A stretch of DNA of 64,000 nt from Hydrangea macrophylla. Lineage: Eukaryota > Streptophyta > Magnoliopsida > Cornales > Hydrangeaceae. Shown one piece after another: positions 45,016 through 54,640 of this stretch; the first letter of the stretch is position 1, and the number at the start of each line of letters is the position of its first letter. The notes beneath the pieces were generated by a model. It saw nothing but the letters and a program-made list of their open reading frames with translations. It searched no databases and was not told the origin of the DNA. Location: positions 46,445,100 through 46,509,099 of the forward strand of contig CM066984.1 in assembly GCA_033977485.1 (NCBI GenBank), in the 5' to 3' direction. The position numbers were made by a program, and so were the translations under genes.

Positions 45016-48006
45016 CAAGGAATTCGGGAATTCCCGCAGATCAAAGGGCAACAAGGCACTTTCGGATTGGGGTACAAGCCCACTGATGAGGACGTCGAGC
45101 TACAAAGGCCATGGAAGAAGAGGGTGAAGGGTCTCCCGCCATACCGCAAGACTTTAAATGGACAATTCGTCAAGGAAGGGGATGATTTCCCTTACTTCGG
45201 GTTCCCTGAACCATGGATCCATCAAACCACCGGGAGAAGGCACCCTGGGCTTGAAATCTTCGCTGACTACGAGAGGCCCCCGTATCAAGACCCGTTCTAC
45301 CTCGAAGAAGTTGAAAAGACCCCAGAGGAAGATTGGTTAAAATACCTTGACACTGAGGCGATCAAGAAGATGTGGGAAGAATCCGCTGAAGAGGAAGAGA
45401 AGAAGAGGGCCAAGAGCCAAGATGATCAGATCAAGCCAGCTGAGGAGGGTCTGAGCAACCGGGCTGTAGAGTCATCTGTCTGTGTCTCCCAATCCCCTAT
45501 CCCCCCAATGTCTGTACTACCAGTTATCGAGTCTGTACTGGAGTCGGCTACTGTAAGCCCACCACTATCCAATGTAATCACTTCACCTATCATGAATGAA
45601 ATGAAAGACGATTCTGCTTACTCCTCTGTGTCTGACACTTGTGAATGCACAGATCCCTCCGAGGATCTCCCAATCGAACTAAAGCAACTAATTGAAAAAC
45701 CACCTGCTTATGAAATAATCGAAGATACCTTATCAGTTAACTTAGGTGAAATAGATAATCCACAGATTGTGCAAATTGGCTCAACCCTTAATAAAGAAGA
45801 AAAAGAAAAATTAACTCTCTTGCTAAAAGAATTCAAAGATGTTTTTGCTTGGTCTTACGAAGACATGCCTGGGGTCGATCCCGACATTGTCCAACATCAT
45901 ATTCCTCTCCTCCCTAATTCTAAACCTGTCAAGCAGAAACTGAGGCGCATGAGACCGGAATGGGCACTCAAGGTTAAAGAAGAGGTGGAAAAGCAGTTCA
46001 AGGCAGGGTTCATCATTGTCACCGAATACCCAGAATGGGTTGCCAACATCGTGCCAGTCCCGAAGAAGGATGGGAAAGTTCGTGTGTGCGTCGACTTTCG
46101 TGATCTAAACAAGGCCAGTCCCAAGGATGATTTCCCGCTTCCCCACATTGACGTTTTGGTAGACAACACCGCAGGACATGAGCTACTGTCTTTCATGGAT
46201 GGCTTCTCAGGGTATAATCAGATTCTAATGGCGCCAGAAGATCGGGAAAAGACGACGTTCACCACCCCTTGGGGAACCTACTGTTATAGAGTAATGCCCT
46301 TTGGGCTCAAGAACGCGGGGGCAACGTACCAAAGAGCTGCCACCACTCTGCTGCATGATATGATTCACAAAGAGGTAGAAGTATATGTAGACGACATGAT
46401 TGTAAAATCCAAGGATAGAGAAGGGCACCTGGTAGCGCTGGAAAAGTTCTTCGAAAGGTTGCGCAAATACAAGATGAGGCTGAATCCAAAGAAATGCACT
46501 TTCGGCGTAACCTCCGGTAAACTCCTGGGTTTTCTCATCACACAAAGGGGAATAGAGGTGGACCCCTCTAAGATCAAGGCAATCCTCGAAATGACGTCAC
46601 CACGGAATGAAAAAGAAGTACGGGGGTTCCTCGGAAGAATCCAGTTCATCAGCCGCTTCATTTCTAAACTCACAGCTACATGCGATCCTCTGTTTCGATT
46701 GTTGAGAAAAGGGGAGAAGTTCCAATGGGATGACCAATGCCAAGCCGCTTTCGACAAAATAAAAGCCTACCTTCAGAATCCACCTGTCCTTTCACCACCC
46801 ACTCCTCGTAAGCCCTTATTCCTTTACCTGTCTGTCTCCGAAAATGCCATGGGTTGCATGCTAGCCCAAGAAGGAGAAGAAAGCCACTCCGAAAAAGCCA
46901 TATATTACCTCAGCAAGAGGATGACTGGGTATGAGCTCAACTATTCTACCCTCGAAAAAACTTGTTGGGCCTTGGTTTGGTGCACCCGCCGACTAAGGCA
47001 CTACATGCTGGCCTTTCCAGTTGTGCTCATATCCCGCATGGATCCTCTAAAATACCTTCTCGAAAAACCCGCCCTGACCGGTCGTATATCCCGTTGGTTA
47101 CTTCTATTATCCGAGTTCGATATCAAGTATGTTACGAGCAAGTCAGTAAAAGGGAGGACCGTAGCTGAGCATCTCGCAGAGCATGCCGTTGACTCCGAAG
47201 AAAGTGGGGACTTTCCGTTTCCGGACGAGAATATCATGGAAATCAAGGAAGAACAGTGGAAGTTGTACTTCGAGGGAGCGGCCAACATGAAAGGATACGG
47301 AGTAGGGATGATTCTCGTATCACCAAGCGGGGATCATACTCCATTAGCGGTCAAGCTCAACTATAACTCCACCAACAACACCGCCGAATATGAAGCGTGC
47401 ATTCTGGGGATGGAAGCAGCCTTAGAACTGAGGGTTCAGAAGTTAGACGTCTTCGGGGATTCAAACCTCATCATATCTCAAGCTAGAGGAGAATGGAAAG
47501 TAAAAGAAGAAAGGTTGAAGCCCTATCATGATCGTCTCGACCAGCTCAAGAGGCAGTTCAAGGATATCACATTCCTCTACTTGCCCAGGGAAGAGAACCA
47601 GTTGGCAGATTCGTTGGCTACCTTAGCCTCCATGATCAAGATTCCTGTGGGGGTCAAGATGATGCCTTTGGTAATAGAGCAGAGGTACGAGCCTTCGTTC
47701 AATATGATCGCCGCAATCGAAGAAGAAGAGAATGAAACGCCGTGGTATCGGGATGTTTGGGATTTCATAGAAAAGGGGATATACCCCCAAGAGTCCACCG
47801 AGAAAGACAAAAGGGCCATTAGAAGATTCGCCGCACAATTCGTCATTTGCGGTGGGAAATTGCTGAAGAAAGGATATAATGGTCACAACCTAACCTGCTT
47901 GTTCGGAAAGGGTTCCAAAAGAATGATGGAAGAAATACACGAGGGGGTATGCGGTCCACATATGAACGGTCACATGCTGGCTAAGAAAATCATAAGACAA
48001 GGGTAA
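45016..48006 (+). CDS. Tat-type pol: RT, RNase H, second RNase H
   Basis: Continues in frame after the UAG: G-patch remainder ('GTFGLGYKP' at about 45055), acidic linker, RT with 'CVDFRDLNKASPKDDFPLPH' (about 46087), 'FMDGFSGYNQI' (46195) and YVDDMIVKS (46384). RNase H follows ('LYLSVSENAMGCMLAQE', about 46820), then a second RNase H ('LYFEGAANMKGYGVGMILVS' at about 47263; 'NTAEYEACILGMEAAL'; 'FGDSNLIISQ'; 'NQLADSLATLAS'), the dual-RNase H mark of the Tat lineage. The integrase zinc domain begins at 'IHEGVCGPHMNGH'. A UAA at 48004-48006, where related sequences have Tyr (G-Y-Y-W), interrupts the frame. There is no in-frame ATG at the start, so translation would depend on readthrough or splicing. 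Confidence 0.92.
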   Translation, partial: QGIREFPQIKGQQGTFGLGYKPTDEDVELQRPWKKRVKGLPPYRKTLNGQFVKEGDDFPYFGFPEPWIHQTTGRRHPGLEIFADYERPPYQDPFYLEEVEKTPEEDWLKYLDTEAIKKMWEESAEEEEKKRAKSQDDQIKPAEEGLSNRAVESSVCVSQSPIPPMSVLPVIESVLESATVSPPLSNVITSPIMNEMKDDSAYSSVSDTCECTDPSEDLPIELKQLIEKPPAYEIIEDTLSVNLGEIDNPQIVQIGSTLNKEEKEKLTLLLKEFKDVFAWSYEDMPGVDPDIVQHHIPLLPNSKPVKQKLRRMRPEWALKVKEEVEKQFKAGFIIVTEYPEWVANIVPVPKKDGKVRVCVDFRDLNKASPKDDFPLPHIDVLVDNTAGHELLSFMDGFSGYNQILMAPEDREKTTFTTPWGTYCYRVMPFGLKNAGATYQRAATTLLHDMIHKEVEVYVDDMIVKSKDREGHLVALEKFFERLRKYKMRLNPKKCTFGVTSGKLLGFLITQRGIEVDPSKIKAILEMTSPRNEKEVRGFLGRIQFISRFISKLTATCDPLFRLLRKGEKFQWDDQCQAAFDKIKAYLQNPPVLSPPTPRKPLFLYLSVSENAMGCMLAQEGEESHSEKAIYYLSKRMTGYELNYSTLEKTCWALVWCTRRLRHYMLAFPVVLISRMDPLKYLLEKPALTGRISRWLLLLSEFDIKYVTSKSVKGRTVAEHLAEHAVDSEESGDFPFPDENIMEIKEEQWKLYFEGAANMKGYGVGMILVSPSGDHTPLAVKLNYNSTNNTAEYEACILGMEAALELRVQKLDVFGDSNLIISQARGEWKVKEERLKPYHDRLDQLKRQFKDITFLYLPREENQLADSLATLASMIKIPVGVKMMPLVIEQRYEPSFNMIAAIEEEENETPWYRDVWDFIEKGIYPQESTEKDKRAIRRFAAQFVICGGKLLKKGYNGHNLTCLFGKGSKRMMEEIHEGVCGPHMNGHMLAKKIIRQG

Positions 48007-48987
48007 TACTGGACAACATTGGAGAAAGATTGTTGTGAGTACGTGAGGAGGTGTCACAAGTGCCAGATTCATGCAAACATGATGCATACACCACCATCCC
48101 TTCTGTACAGCATGACTTCGCCTTGGCCATTCTCAACCTGGGGAATCGACATCATTGGCGAGATCGTTCCGAAAGCCTCAAATGGAAATCGGTATATTCT
48201 GGTGGCCATAGACTACTTCACAAAATGGGTAGAAGCTGCATCTTACACCAAGTTGGGGGCCAAGGAAGTGGCCAAATTCATCAAGAGAAATCTCATCTGC
48301 CGTTATGGAGTTCCTCATGAGATTATTTCGGATAACGGAAGTCATTTCAAGGCAGAAGTCAGGGACCTGTTCGAGGAATACAAAATCACCTATCACAAGT
48401 CATCGCCGTACCGACCACAGACCAATGGGGCAGTCGAAGCTGCAAACAAGAATGTCAAGGCCATACTGCAAAAATCAGCGGATACCTACAAAGACTGGCA
48501 TGAAAAACTACCATTTGCACTTTGGGGATACAGAACATCGATAAGAACGTCCACAGGAGCGACTCCTTACTCGCTAGTGTATGGGATGGAAGCGGTACTG
48601 CCGGTGGAGATAGAATTACCATCCCTACGCGTGATGGCAGAGTGTGAAATTTCTGAATCAGATTGGTTGAGAGAAAGGTATGAAGAATTGGCCCTCATAG
48701 ATGAAAAGCGTCTGGCGGCAGTCGACCATGTCCGAATCTATCAGAAGAGGATAGCCCGTGCCTTCAACAAAAGGGTTCGCCCAAGGAAGATTGTCAAGGG
48801 CGACCTTGTCCTTAAGGAGTTGCGAGCTCCGATCTTTGATCCCCGTGGGAAGTTCAAACCTAAATGGGTAGGCCCTTACATCGTCAAAACAATCCTTTCT
48901 GGAGGAGCAACTTACCTCATGGACCTCGATGGTGTCGAATTCAAAGAACCAATCAACATGGATCGCCTCAAAAAGTACTATGCTTGA
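48007..48987 (+). CDS. Tat-type integrase
   Basis: In frame with pol across the UAA. Begins 'YWTTLEKDCCEYVRRCHKCQ', completing the HHCC zinc domain. Catalytic residues: Asp in GIDIIGE (48148-48150), Asp in ISDNGSHF (48331-48333) and Glu in GAVEAANKN (48436-48438); the last two are 35 residues apart, as in DD35E integrases. The C-terminal part holds 'FNKRVRPRKIVKGDLVL' and 'KFKPKWVGPYIV'. It ends at TGA 48985-48987. Would insert cDNA in the nucleus. Confidence 0.93.
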   Translation, partial: YWTTLEKDCCEYVRRCHKCQIHANMMHTPPSLLYSMTSPWPFSTWGIDIIGEIVPKASNGNRYILVAIDYFTKWVEAASYTKLGAKEVAKFIKRNLICRYGVPHEIISDNGSHFKAEVRDLFEEYKITYHKSSPYRPQTNGAVEAANKNVKAILQKSADTYKDWHEKLPFALWGYRTSIRTSTGATPYSLVYGMEAVLPVEIELPSLRVMAECEISESDWLRERYEELALIDEKRLAAVDHVRIYQKRIARAFNKRVRPRKIVKGDLVLKELRAPIFDPRGKFKPKWVGPYIVKTILSGGATYLMDLDGVEFKEPINMDRLKKYYA

Positions 48988-48990
48988 CAA

Positions 48991-49355
48991 ATAACCATTT
49001 CTTTCAAGCCTTGCCTTGAACTACGCTTGACCTGATTCCCACTCGGGGATACGTAGGCAACCACATCGGTTCGGTCACTTCACCAAATAACCATTTCTTT
49101 CAAGCCTTGCCTTGAACTACGCTTGACCTGATTCCCACTCGGGGATACGTAGGCAACCACATCGGTTCGGTCACTTCACCAAAATAACCATTTCTTTCAA
49201 GCCTTGCCTTGAACTACGCTTGACCTGATTCCCACTCGGGGATACGTAGGCAACCACATCGGTTCGGTCGCTCCACCAACAAAAATAACCTTTCCTTTCA
49301 AAACCCTGGCCCGAACTACGTTGGACCTGATCCCCGCTCGGGGGTACGTAGGCAG
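48991..49355. repeat. 96-101 bp tandem array (4 copies) with a conserved nested stem
   Basis: Copies begin at 48991, 49087, 49184 and 49285 (ataacc). Each carries GAACTACG..., then ATTCCC-actc-GGGGAT, then ACGTAGGCA. The outer CTACG/CGTAG and inner ATTCCC/GGGGAT can pair. The fourth copy is diverged (ATCCCC-gctc-GGGGGT) but keeps pairing. A fifth diverged motif lies at about 55230-55272 before the 3' LTR. Confidence 0.9.
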
Positions 49356-49996
49356 ACTTTCAAAAAGAAAAAAAAAAAAAAAAGGGGATGGCTCGCTAGG
49401 ATGAAAATCCGAAAGGACGCCTAGGCAAAAATTAGAGCTAAATCCGAGGTGAGCAATAACAAAAGAGAGAAAATAGCTCGCTAGGTCACCTCCTTGGTGC
49501 CTAGGCAAAAATTATGAGCACGTGAGAAAAATAAAGTCGCGGTCCTTACCATAACCCAAAAACCACCCTCCACACTAGGGGCAAACTTCGGCCACTCGCC
49601 TCGTTTGCCTGAACCTCTTCTAAACTAGGGGCAAACATCGGTCATCTACCTCGTTTGCCTCACAACCATATATATCCCAAACTAGGGGCAAACTTCGGCT
49701 ACCCGCCTCGTTTGCCTCTAACAACCCCGGCATGCTCAAGCAAGTACCAAAAGCAACAACTAAATTGAAATCTGAAGTTACAACATGTTTTCAGAAAGCT
49801 AAAATGCATAAAATGAGATTCCCAAAATAACCAAGGTTCACCGATAAACAGACTTTGAATATTACATAAGCAGGAATAATCAAAGAAATAAAAGTCTTTC
49901 AAAAAAAGCAACCACATGTTCAAAGACACTTGGAGGAATGAGCAAAATCAGTCAGGACTAGTCTCGTCTTAGTGTCTTTTATTTCTTCAAAGGTCT
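49356..49996. repeat. Post-pol noncoding segment with repeated 'actaggggcaaac' boxes
   Basis: Two copies of a 'gctcgctagg ... cctaggcaaaaatta' unit (about 49390-49433, 49472-49513) are followed by three copies of actaggggcaaac...cctcgtttgcct (49573, 49624, 49681). The box resembles the polypurine tract before the 3' LTR (aaagaggggcaaac, 55414-55427). An A run lies at about 49368-49383. Confidence 0.8.
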
Positions 49997-50995
49997 TTAG
50001 AAGTAGGCCTTTACTCGGTCAGTCCAACCATCAATAAAAGCAGCAATAGTGGTAGCTCTGATCCTGGAAGCAAAGACCCTCTCAGTAAACCCCCGGGGAA
50101 CCTCCTGAACCTGTCCATACTGTCGGGCCAAACGGCGAGGATGATAGAAAGAAGTCTCTCTCAGACCCATCAACCACACTCTCTGGTGACCCCTGAGGCT
50201 CGTGGTGATAGCATAGAGGCCCCAACGCCTCACGATCCAGCAAATGTCAGCCTCAGATAAGGTGCTCATCATGCCCACCCAATCGGCAAAGGTATAGTGA
50301 GAATGAAGCACGGCCCGACGAAAGTAAACTGGTGGTATATGGCCCGTCCACAGCTGAAGGCGCTCGTAAAGCCAAGCCTGTAACACCAAAGGCGCCCCAG
50401 AAAGAAGAGGAGTCCCTTGATTGAAGGCATTATCCAAACCGTTCAGAGTTTCAGCTAGAACCATGGCCATGGGATTCCTGCTAAGTTTCAGCCCGAGGCA
50501 CACATGCACCAAGTCAACGGAAGTGCTCGAGAACAGGAAGTGCGAAGTCATGCACAATATCAAAGAGGCCCCACGGGAAGCATCATACATGCTGGGATTC
50601 CCAGGACTGGCATACCGGGCAATAATGGAAGCAACGTTGAGAACCTCACCTTGAATCAGCCGGCGGGAAATAGTGACAGAGCAATTCAGGTATTCAGCCA
50701 AGGCTCGCGTAGGGCTGAGGGTATCAACAGAAGGGAGAATCAAGTCCGAGTCAGAATCATAGCCGAGAATAGCGCAGAACTCCTCAAGCATGGGGCATAT
50801 TTCCAGGCCGTTAAAGTTGAAGACATGGTTCACTGGGTCCCAGTAAGCAATGGCAGCACGCAAGAACTCCGTATTCAGGGTCATCTGGCGAAGAGAAAAC
50901 AGCTCGGTCAAGCCATAGCTGAAGAGGTTGATCCGCTCCACGCCATCCGTAATGTTCAGCCAGGCTGTGAGTTGAGCGGGATCATACAAAGCCAT
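49997..50995 (-). CDS. Antisense plant-mobile-domain-like protein (332 aa, single exon)
   Basis: Lies antisense to the retrotransposon, between pol and the 3' LTR. The first ATG in frame is complementary to 50993-50995 ('MALYDPAQLTAWLNITDGVE'). The frame is open 15 codons further upstream, where an acceptor-like ttgccttgcag (about 51068) could join a 5' exon. Features: 'ELFSLRQMTLNTEFLRAAIA', 'YWDPVNHVFNFNGLEICPML', 'EEFCAILGYDS', then a mainly helical region. This pattern is that of the plant-mobile-domain-like proteins found in Tat elements and rosid genomes (I recall DUF7745, not checked). Function unknown. The intact frame suggests recent constraint or simply a young insertion. Confidence 0.78.
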   Translation of the reverse strand: MALYDPAQLTAWLNITDGVERINLFSYGLTELFSLRQMTLNTEFLRAAIAYWDPVNHVFNFNGLEICPMLEEFCAILGYDSDSDLILPSVDTLSPTRALAEYLNCSVTISRRLIQGEVLNVASIIARYASPGNPSMYDASRGASLILCMTSHFLFSSTSVDLVHVCLGLKLSRNPMAMVLAETLNGLDNAFNQGTPLLSGAPLVLQAWLYERLQLWTGHIPPVYFRRAVLHSHYTFADWVGMMSTLSEADICWIVRRWGLYAITTSLRGHQRVWLMGLRETSFYHPRRLARQYGQVQEVPRGFTERVFASRIRATTIAAFIDGWTDRVKAYF

Positions 50996-51326
50996 ATCTT
51001 TCTGTCGCGGCTCTAGCAAAATTCGAAATTTCGGCAGCACCTCCCCGTTTCACGGACTATCCCACCTGCAAGGCAAAAAGCACTCACCATCACAAAACTG
51101 CCCATCGCAGTAGCATTCAACAGTCACAGTGTACATATATCAGCTAAAACAAGCACACCACTGCGCCTCTAAACCGGAAGATATCCGGCCTAGGAGGCAA
51201 AACATCATAATACTCTGTCAAAAGGTTACAAATTGTTCCATACTTCGTCCTACACTGTCCAAATAATCATGTTCCCAGTACAACCCAATCGAAAACAGAA
51301 AATAAAATAATATTGCCCGCTTGGCA

Positions 51327-53505
51327 TCAGTCTTCCTCTTCTTCATCCTCTGTCGGACCGCCCGGAGTGTATGTCGGCGACGGCCTCCTCCTGCCACCTC
51401 TGCATCTTGGACCAGTCCTCGATGAGCCGGCCCCGCCTCCACGATACTGCACACACAAGAAAATGAAGGCAATCAGTAAAGAAAATAACAAAAAGAAAGA
51501 AAAGCCAAAAACAGAGTCGAGTCAGAGACTTACCAAGGATGCCATCTGGTTGGCGGCAAATTGCCGCATACCGTCCATCTGTCAAGGGTAAAATCTAGGG
51601 TTAGAACCTCATAACCAAAAGAAAGTGCAAAATTAAAGACGTACCCGGTGATCTCGTGTGAGGACCAAGGACCTTAAGCTAGCTGCCAAGGCGTGACCCT
51701 CCTCAGCGTAACTCCAAGGGACATTGAGGACGCCCGCTGGCTGAGTAGGGTACCCACATGTGACTCGCGGCACCTCCATCATTTGGGGAGTGCCATCAGC
51801 GCCTAGAACATTGACAGTCCAATCCCAAGGAGGGATAGGGTCGGGAGCCTGAGGAGCCTGTCTCCTGTACATCTCGCGAAGCTGTAGGCACAGAATAAGT
51901 TAAAGGCAAGTCAAAAACATAGGCAATGAATGAAAAGCAAAAATATAACAAGAAACTCACCTCCAGGAGTGGGAAGTTGGGCATCAAGGAGCCGCCACGG
52001 TAAGCCTCATACCCAGTCTCAGAGAGGAAATGATCCCAGACGTCGGTGCCAGCCAAGGCCGCCGACAGAGCATCACCAGAGAGGTCACTAGCATCCATCA
52101 CAGGAGGATTATGGGGAACGCGATACCGGGAACCACCAACCACCTGTCGGGACACCCGTTCCCCAAGGAACCACTGCCTACAATCGGTACTCTCTAGCAG
52201 AAGGCGGCAAGAGGTAAGAGATTTAACTGCTTGTACCTCCTCTGGGGCGGCGTAAGCGACACCCTCCCAAGGCGTCCAATCAATATCAGAGGCCGTCAGC
52301 TCAGTCAGGAAGTTTCTAAGCAAAACAATCCGATGGGCCCCACTCTTCACCCCAACAACGTCCCTCCGCCATCTCAAACCTCGTGGGAATAGAGGCACAG
52401 GAGCCATGCCATCCTCATCCTCGCCTGATTCATCCGCCGGGGAAGGAGCCAGCATCTTCAAGTATTCAAAACTCCAAAGCTGCACAGACAAAGGAGAAAT
52501 CAGAACAAGTATGGAAATCAAAGAGATGGAAAATAAAGGAAGAAACAGTGCGTACCTCCCAAGCTCGCCAGAATCCCCCAGTGGATTTAACATCGCCCCG
52601 AGAGACCTCCCCCATATGCTTGTAGAGATGGGCCAGGGCAGCACCGCCCCAGTTATAGGAGGGGATCTCATCAATGGTCGCCAGGCAAGAAAGGAGCCTC
52701 AAGCTCACCCGGTCGTTCCTTGTCGCAAAGATTGAGCACCCGAGGACATACAGAAGATAAACCCTCAAAAGTTGGGAATTGTTCAGATTGTGATTACCTC
52801 TGCCATAGGCCCGGTAAAGCCAGCCGCAAGGAAACCAATGCCTCTCCAGGTTAGGGGGAACAGCCCCAATCAGCATCTCCACCGCCTCCGGGTCGATCTC
52901 GTAAAAGTAATCCAGAATCAGGCGCTTCCCGCCGACCCTCAAGCCCGTAATCATGGAGAAGTCAAAGGGCGTCATTGTCATCTCTCCGAACGGCAGGTGG
53001 AAAGTATTGGTGGTATCCCACCACCTCTCAGCCAGGGCATAGAAATGGGCCAAATCATTACTGCTTTTCGAAACCAGACGGACGAAGCCTCCGAACCCGG
53101 CATCATCAACCATCCTCTTAACGGTGGGCGAAAGCTGTGTATACCACAAGAAGGCGTGGGCAAGGCTACCATGGCCTTTCAAGGCCCCTTCCGGCACCTG
53201 CGCACAACAAAGACGACAAAAGATGCACAAAATCACTATTCACAACCCGAGAGCAAAAATTCACAAAATCAACATTTGAGCGCAAATCGGGTTCCTAACA
53301 ATTTCTAGGTGCACACTACGGCTCACAAAACTAGCGCAATACATGAAAGTGGTCCTAAAATGTCGAAAGTTTCACATACCAAGCTCGCTAGAGCCGCGGC
53401 CGAAAGATGACGTTGGGGGTCCCGTAGAATCAAGTCCGGGGTTTGCATTTCAGCCTTCATCCGTCCCTTAGCCTTCTTAGACGGTCTCCTTGAGCTCGAA
53501 GCCAT
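51327..53505 (-). CDS. Antisense plant mobile domain protein, six exons, 562 aa
   Basis: Exons on the minus strand: 53505-53380, 53197-52556, 52479-51961, 51881-51645, 51578-51534 and 51446-51327. All five introns (182, 76, 79, 66, 87 bases) have GT...AG ends and fall between codons. The protein starts MASSSRRPSKKAKGRMK (basic, possible nuclear signal). Exon 2 carries the plant mobile domain core: 'LSPTVKRMVDDAGFGGF', 'WWDTTNTFHLPFGEMTMTPF', 'DFSMITGLRVGGKRL', 'HWFPCGWLYRAYG', 'LYVLGCSIFATR'. Exons 3-4 extend the fold ('WTPWEG', 'ESTDCRQWFLGERV'). The last exon is Gly/Arg-rich with a TEDEEEED acidic end. The plant mobile domain is known from MAIN/MAIL proteins and from transposons; the role inside Tat elements is unknown. 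The exon model is by eye. Confidence 0.85.
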
Positions 53506-53697
53506 GGATCTACAAGAAAAATGGAAGTCACATTCAAACTTTCTTCTTAAAAATTTGGGCAAACCAAAACACCAATCAAAAATCCGACTACCGGGAAAGA
53601 TTACTCACCTGAGCGCGCACAAGCTGCGTTTTGTTGAATTTTGGCTTCAAAAACACCCCAAAATGGCCAAAAATGAGCTTGGAGAGCTCAAAAACCC

Positions 53698-53789
53698 GCA
53701 ATATAAGAAGATGAAGTCCGGCCACCCAGTGCCGCCGCGGCACTGGCCAACTGTCGCCGCGGCAGTGGCCCAGTGCCGCCGCGGCACTG
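53698..53789 (-). promoter_or_regulatory. Candidate promoter of the antisense gene with a copied GC-palindrome block
   Basis: At 53727-53789 the triple GC palindrome of the LTR recurs at the same spacing (0, +21, +44). On the minus strand it lies about 220 bases upstream of the antisense ATG. A TATA-like TTATATT follows it at about 53704-53698. The surrounding sequence is not LTR-like, so only the palindrome block is shared. Confidence 0.55.
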
Positions 53790-54098
53790 CTCCCCGTGGG
53801 CCACGCTTCGCTTCGTTTTGCCCCGTTTCGCCCCGTTTTGACCCGTTTTGGCCTTTTTTCAGCCCGTTTTTGACCCCGATCAGCCCCTGTGGCCCAGTCC
53901 AGTCAAGATCTATGAGGTTTTGCCCCAAGCAGACTAAAAGTTGTCAGAACTACCTCCAGCAGGCAAAAACTGGGAAAAATCGGCTCCCGAAGACCCGAAT
54001 CGGTCGTTTCAGGACAACCGTCGCAAGATTCGATCAGATGCGAGAATTCCTGTAACGGATCCTGATTTCTAGCCAAGGCACCAAATAAACAAGAAAAG
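53790..54098. other. Spacer with CCCCGTTTTG-type words
   Basis: A run of 'cgttttgccccgtttcgccccgttttgacccgttttgg' like 10-11 base words lies at 53810-53880. No gene is seen. Confidence 0.5.
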
Positions 54099-54640
54099 AG
54101 ATTCCCCGAGAACCCTGCATCATCCTCCGAGGACAACAGCAGACAGATACCAGCTCCCGGAGGCCCTGACCGGCTCTCTTGGATTGAGCGCCGAAAGATT
54201 TGATCAACCGTGAGAGGTTCAGAGATGGATCCTGGTTCCCGATCAAGAAAAGAGATTCCCCGTGAACCCTGCATCATCCTCCGAGGACAAAAGCAGACAG
54301 ATACCAGCTCCCAGAGGCCCTGACAGGCTCTCTTGGATTGAGCCCCAAAAGAGATTCCCCGTGAACCCTGCATCATCCTCCGAGGACAAAAGCAGACAGA
54401 TACCAGCTCCCAGAGGCCCTGACAGGCTCTCTTGGATTGAGCCCCAAAAGAGATTCCCCGAGAACCCTGCATCATCCTCCGAGGACAAAAGCAGACAGAT
54501 ACCAGCTCCCAGAGGCCCTGACAGGCTCTCTTGGATTGAGCCCCAAAAGAGATTCCCCGTGAACCCTGCATCATCCTCCGAGGACAAAAACAGACAGATG
54601 CCGGCTCCCAGAGACCCCGGCAAGCCCGAAAGATTCGATC
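54099..54640. repeat. 99-bp tandem array
   Basis: Near-identical units start at 54251, 54350, 54449 and 54548 (agagattcccc), with a diverged copy from 54099. The unit is 33 codons long and lacks stops in several frames, which explains the apparent ORFs on both strands. It lies between the antisense gene and the 3' LTR. Confidence 0.92.

Noticed and set aside
45067..45069. TTG as start of pol
   Set aside because: The frame continues upstream to the UAG at 45013-45015 and the G-patch-like segment spans both sides, so this is an internal codon.
50996..51040. Start of the antisense PMD-like ORF at GTG (51040)
   Set aside because: A GTG start is unlikely in a plant nuclear gene; the first ATG is at 50995, although an upstream spliced exon is possible.
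53504..54055. 183-residue plus-strand ORF
   Set aside because: Runs across the antisense gene's upstream region, the GC palindromes and the CCCCGTTTTG repeats; composition is repeat-driven.
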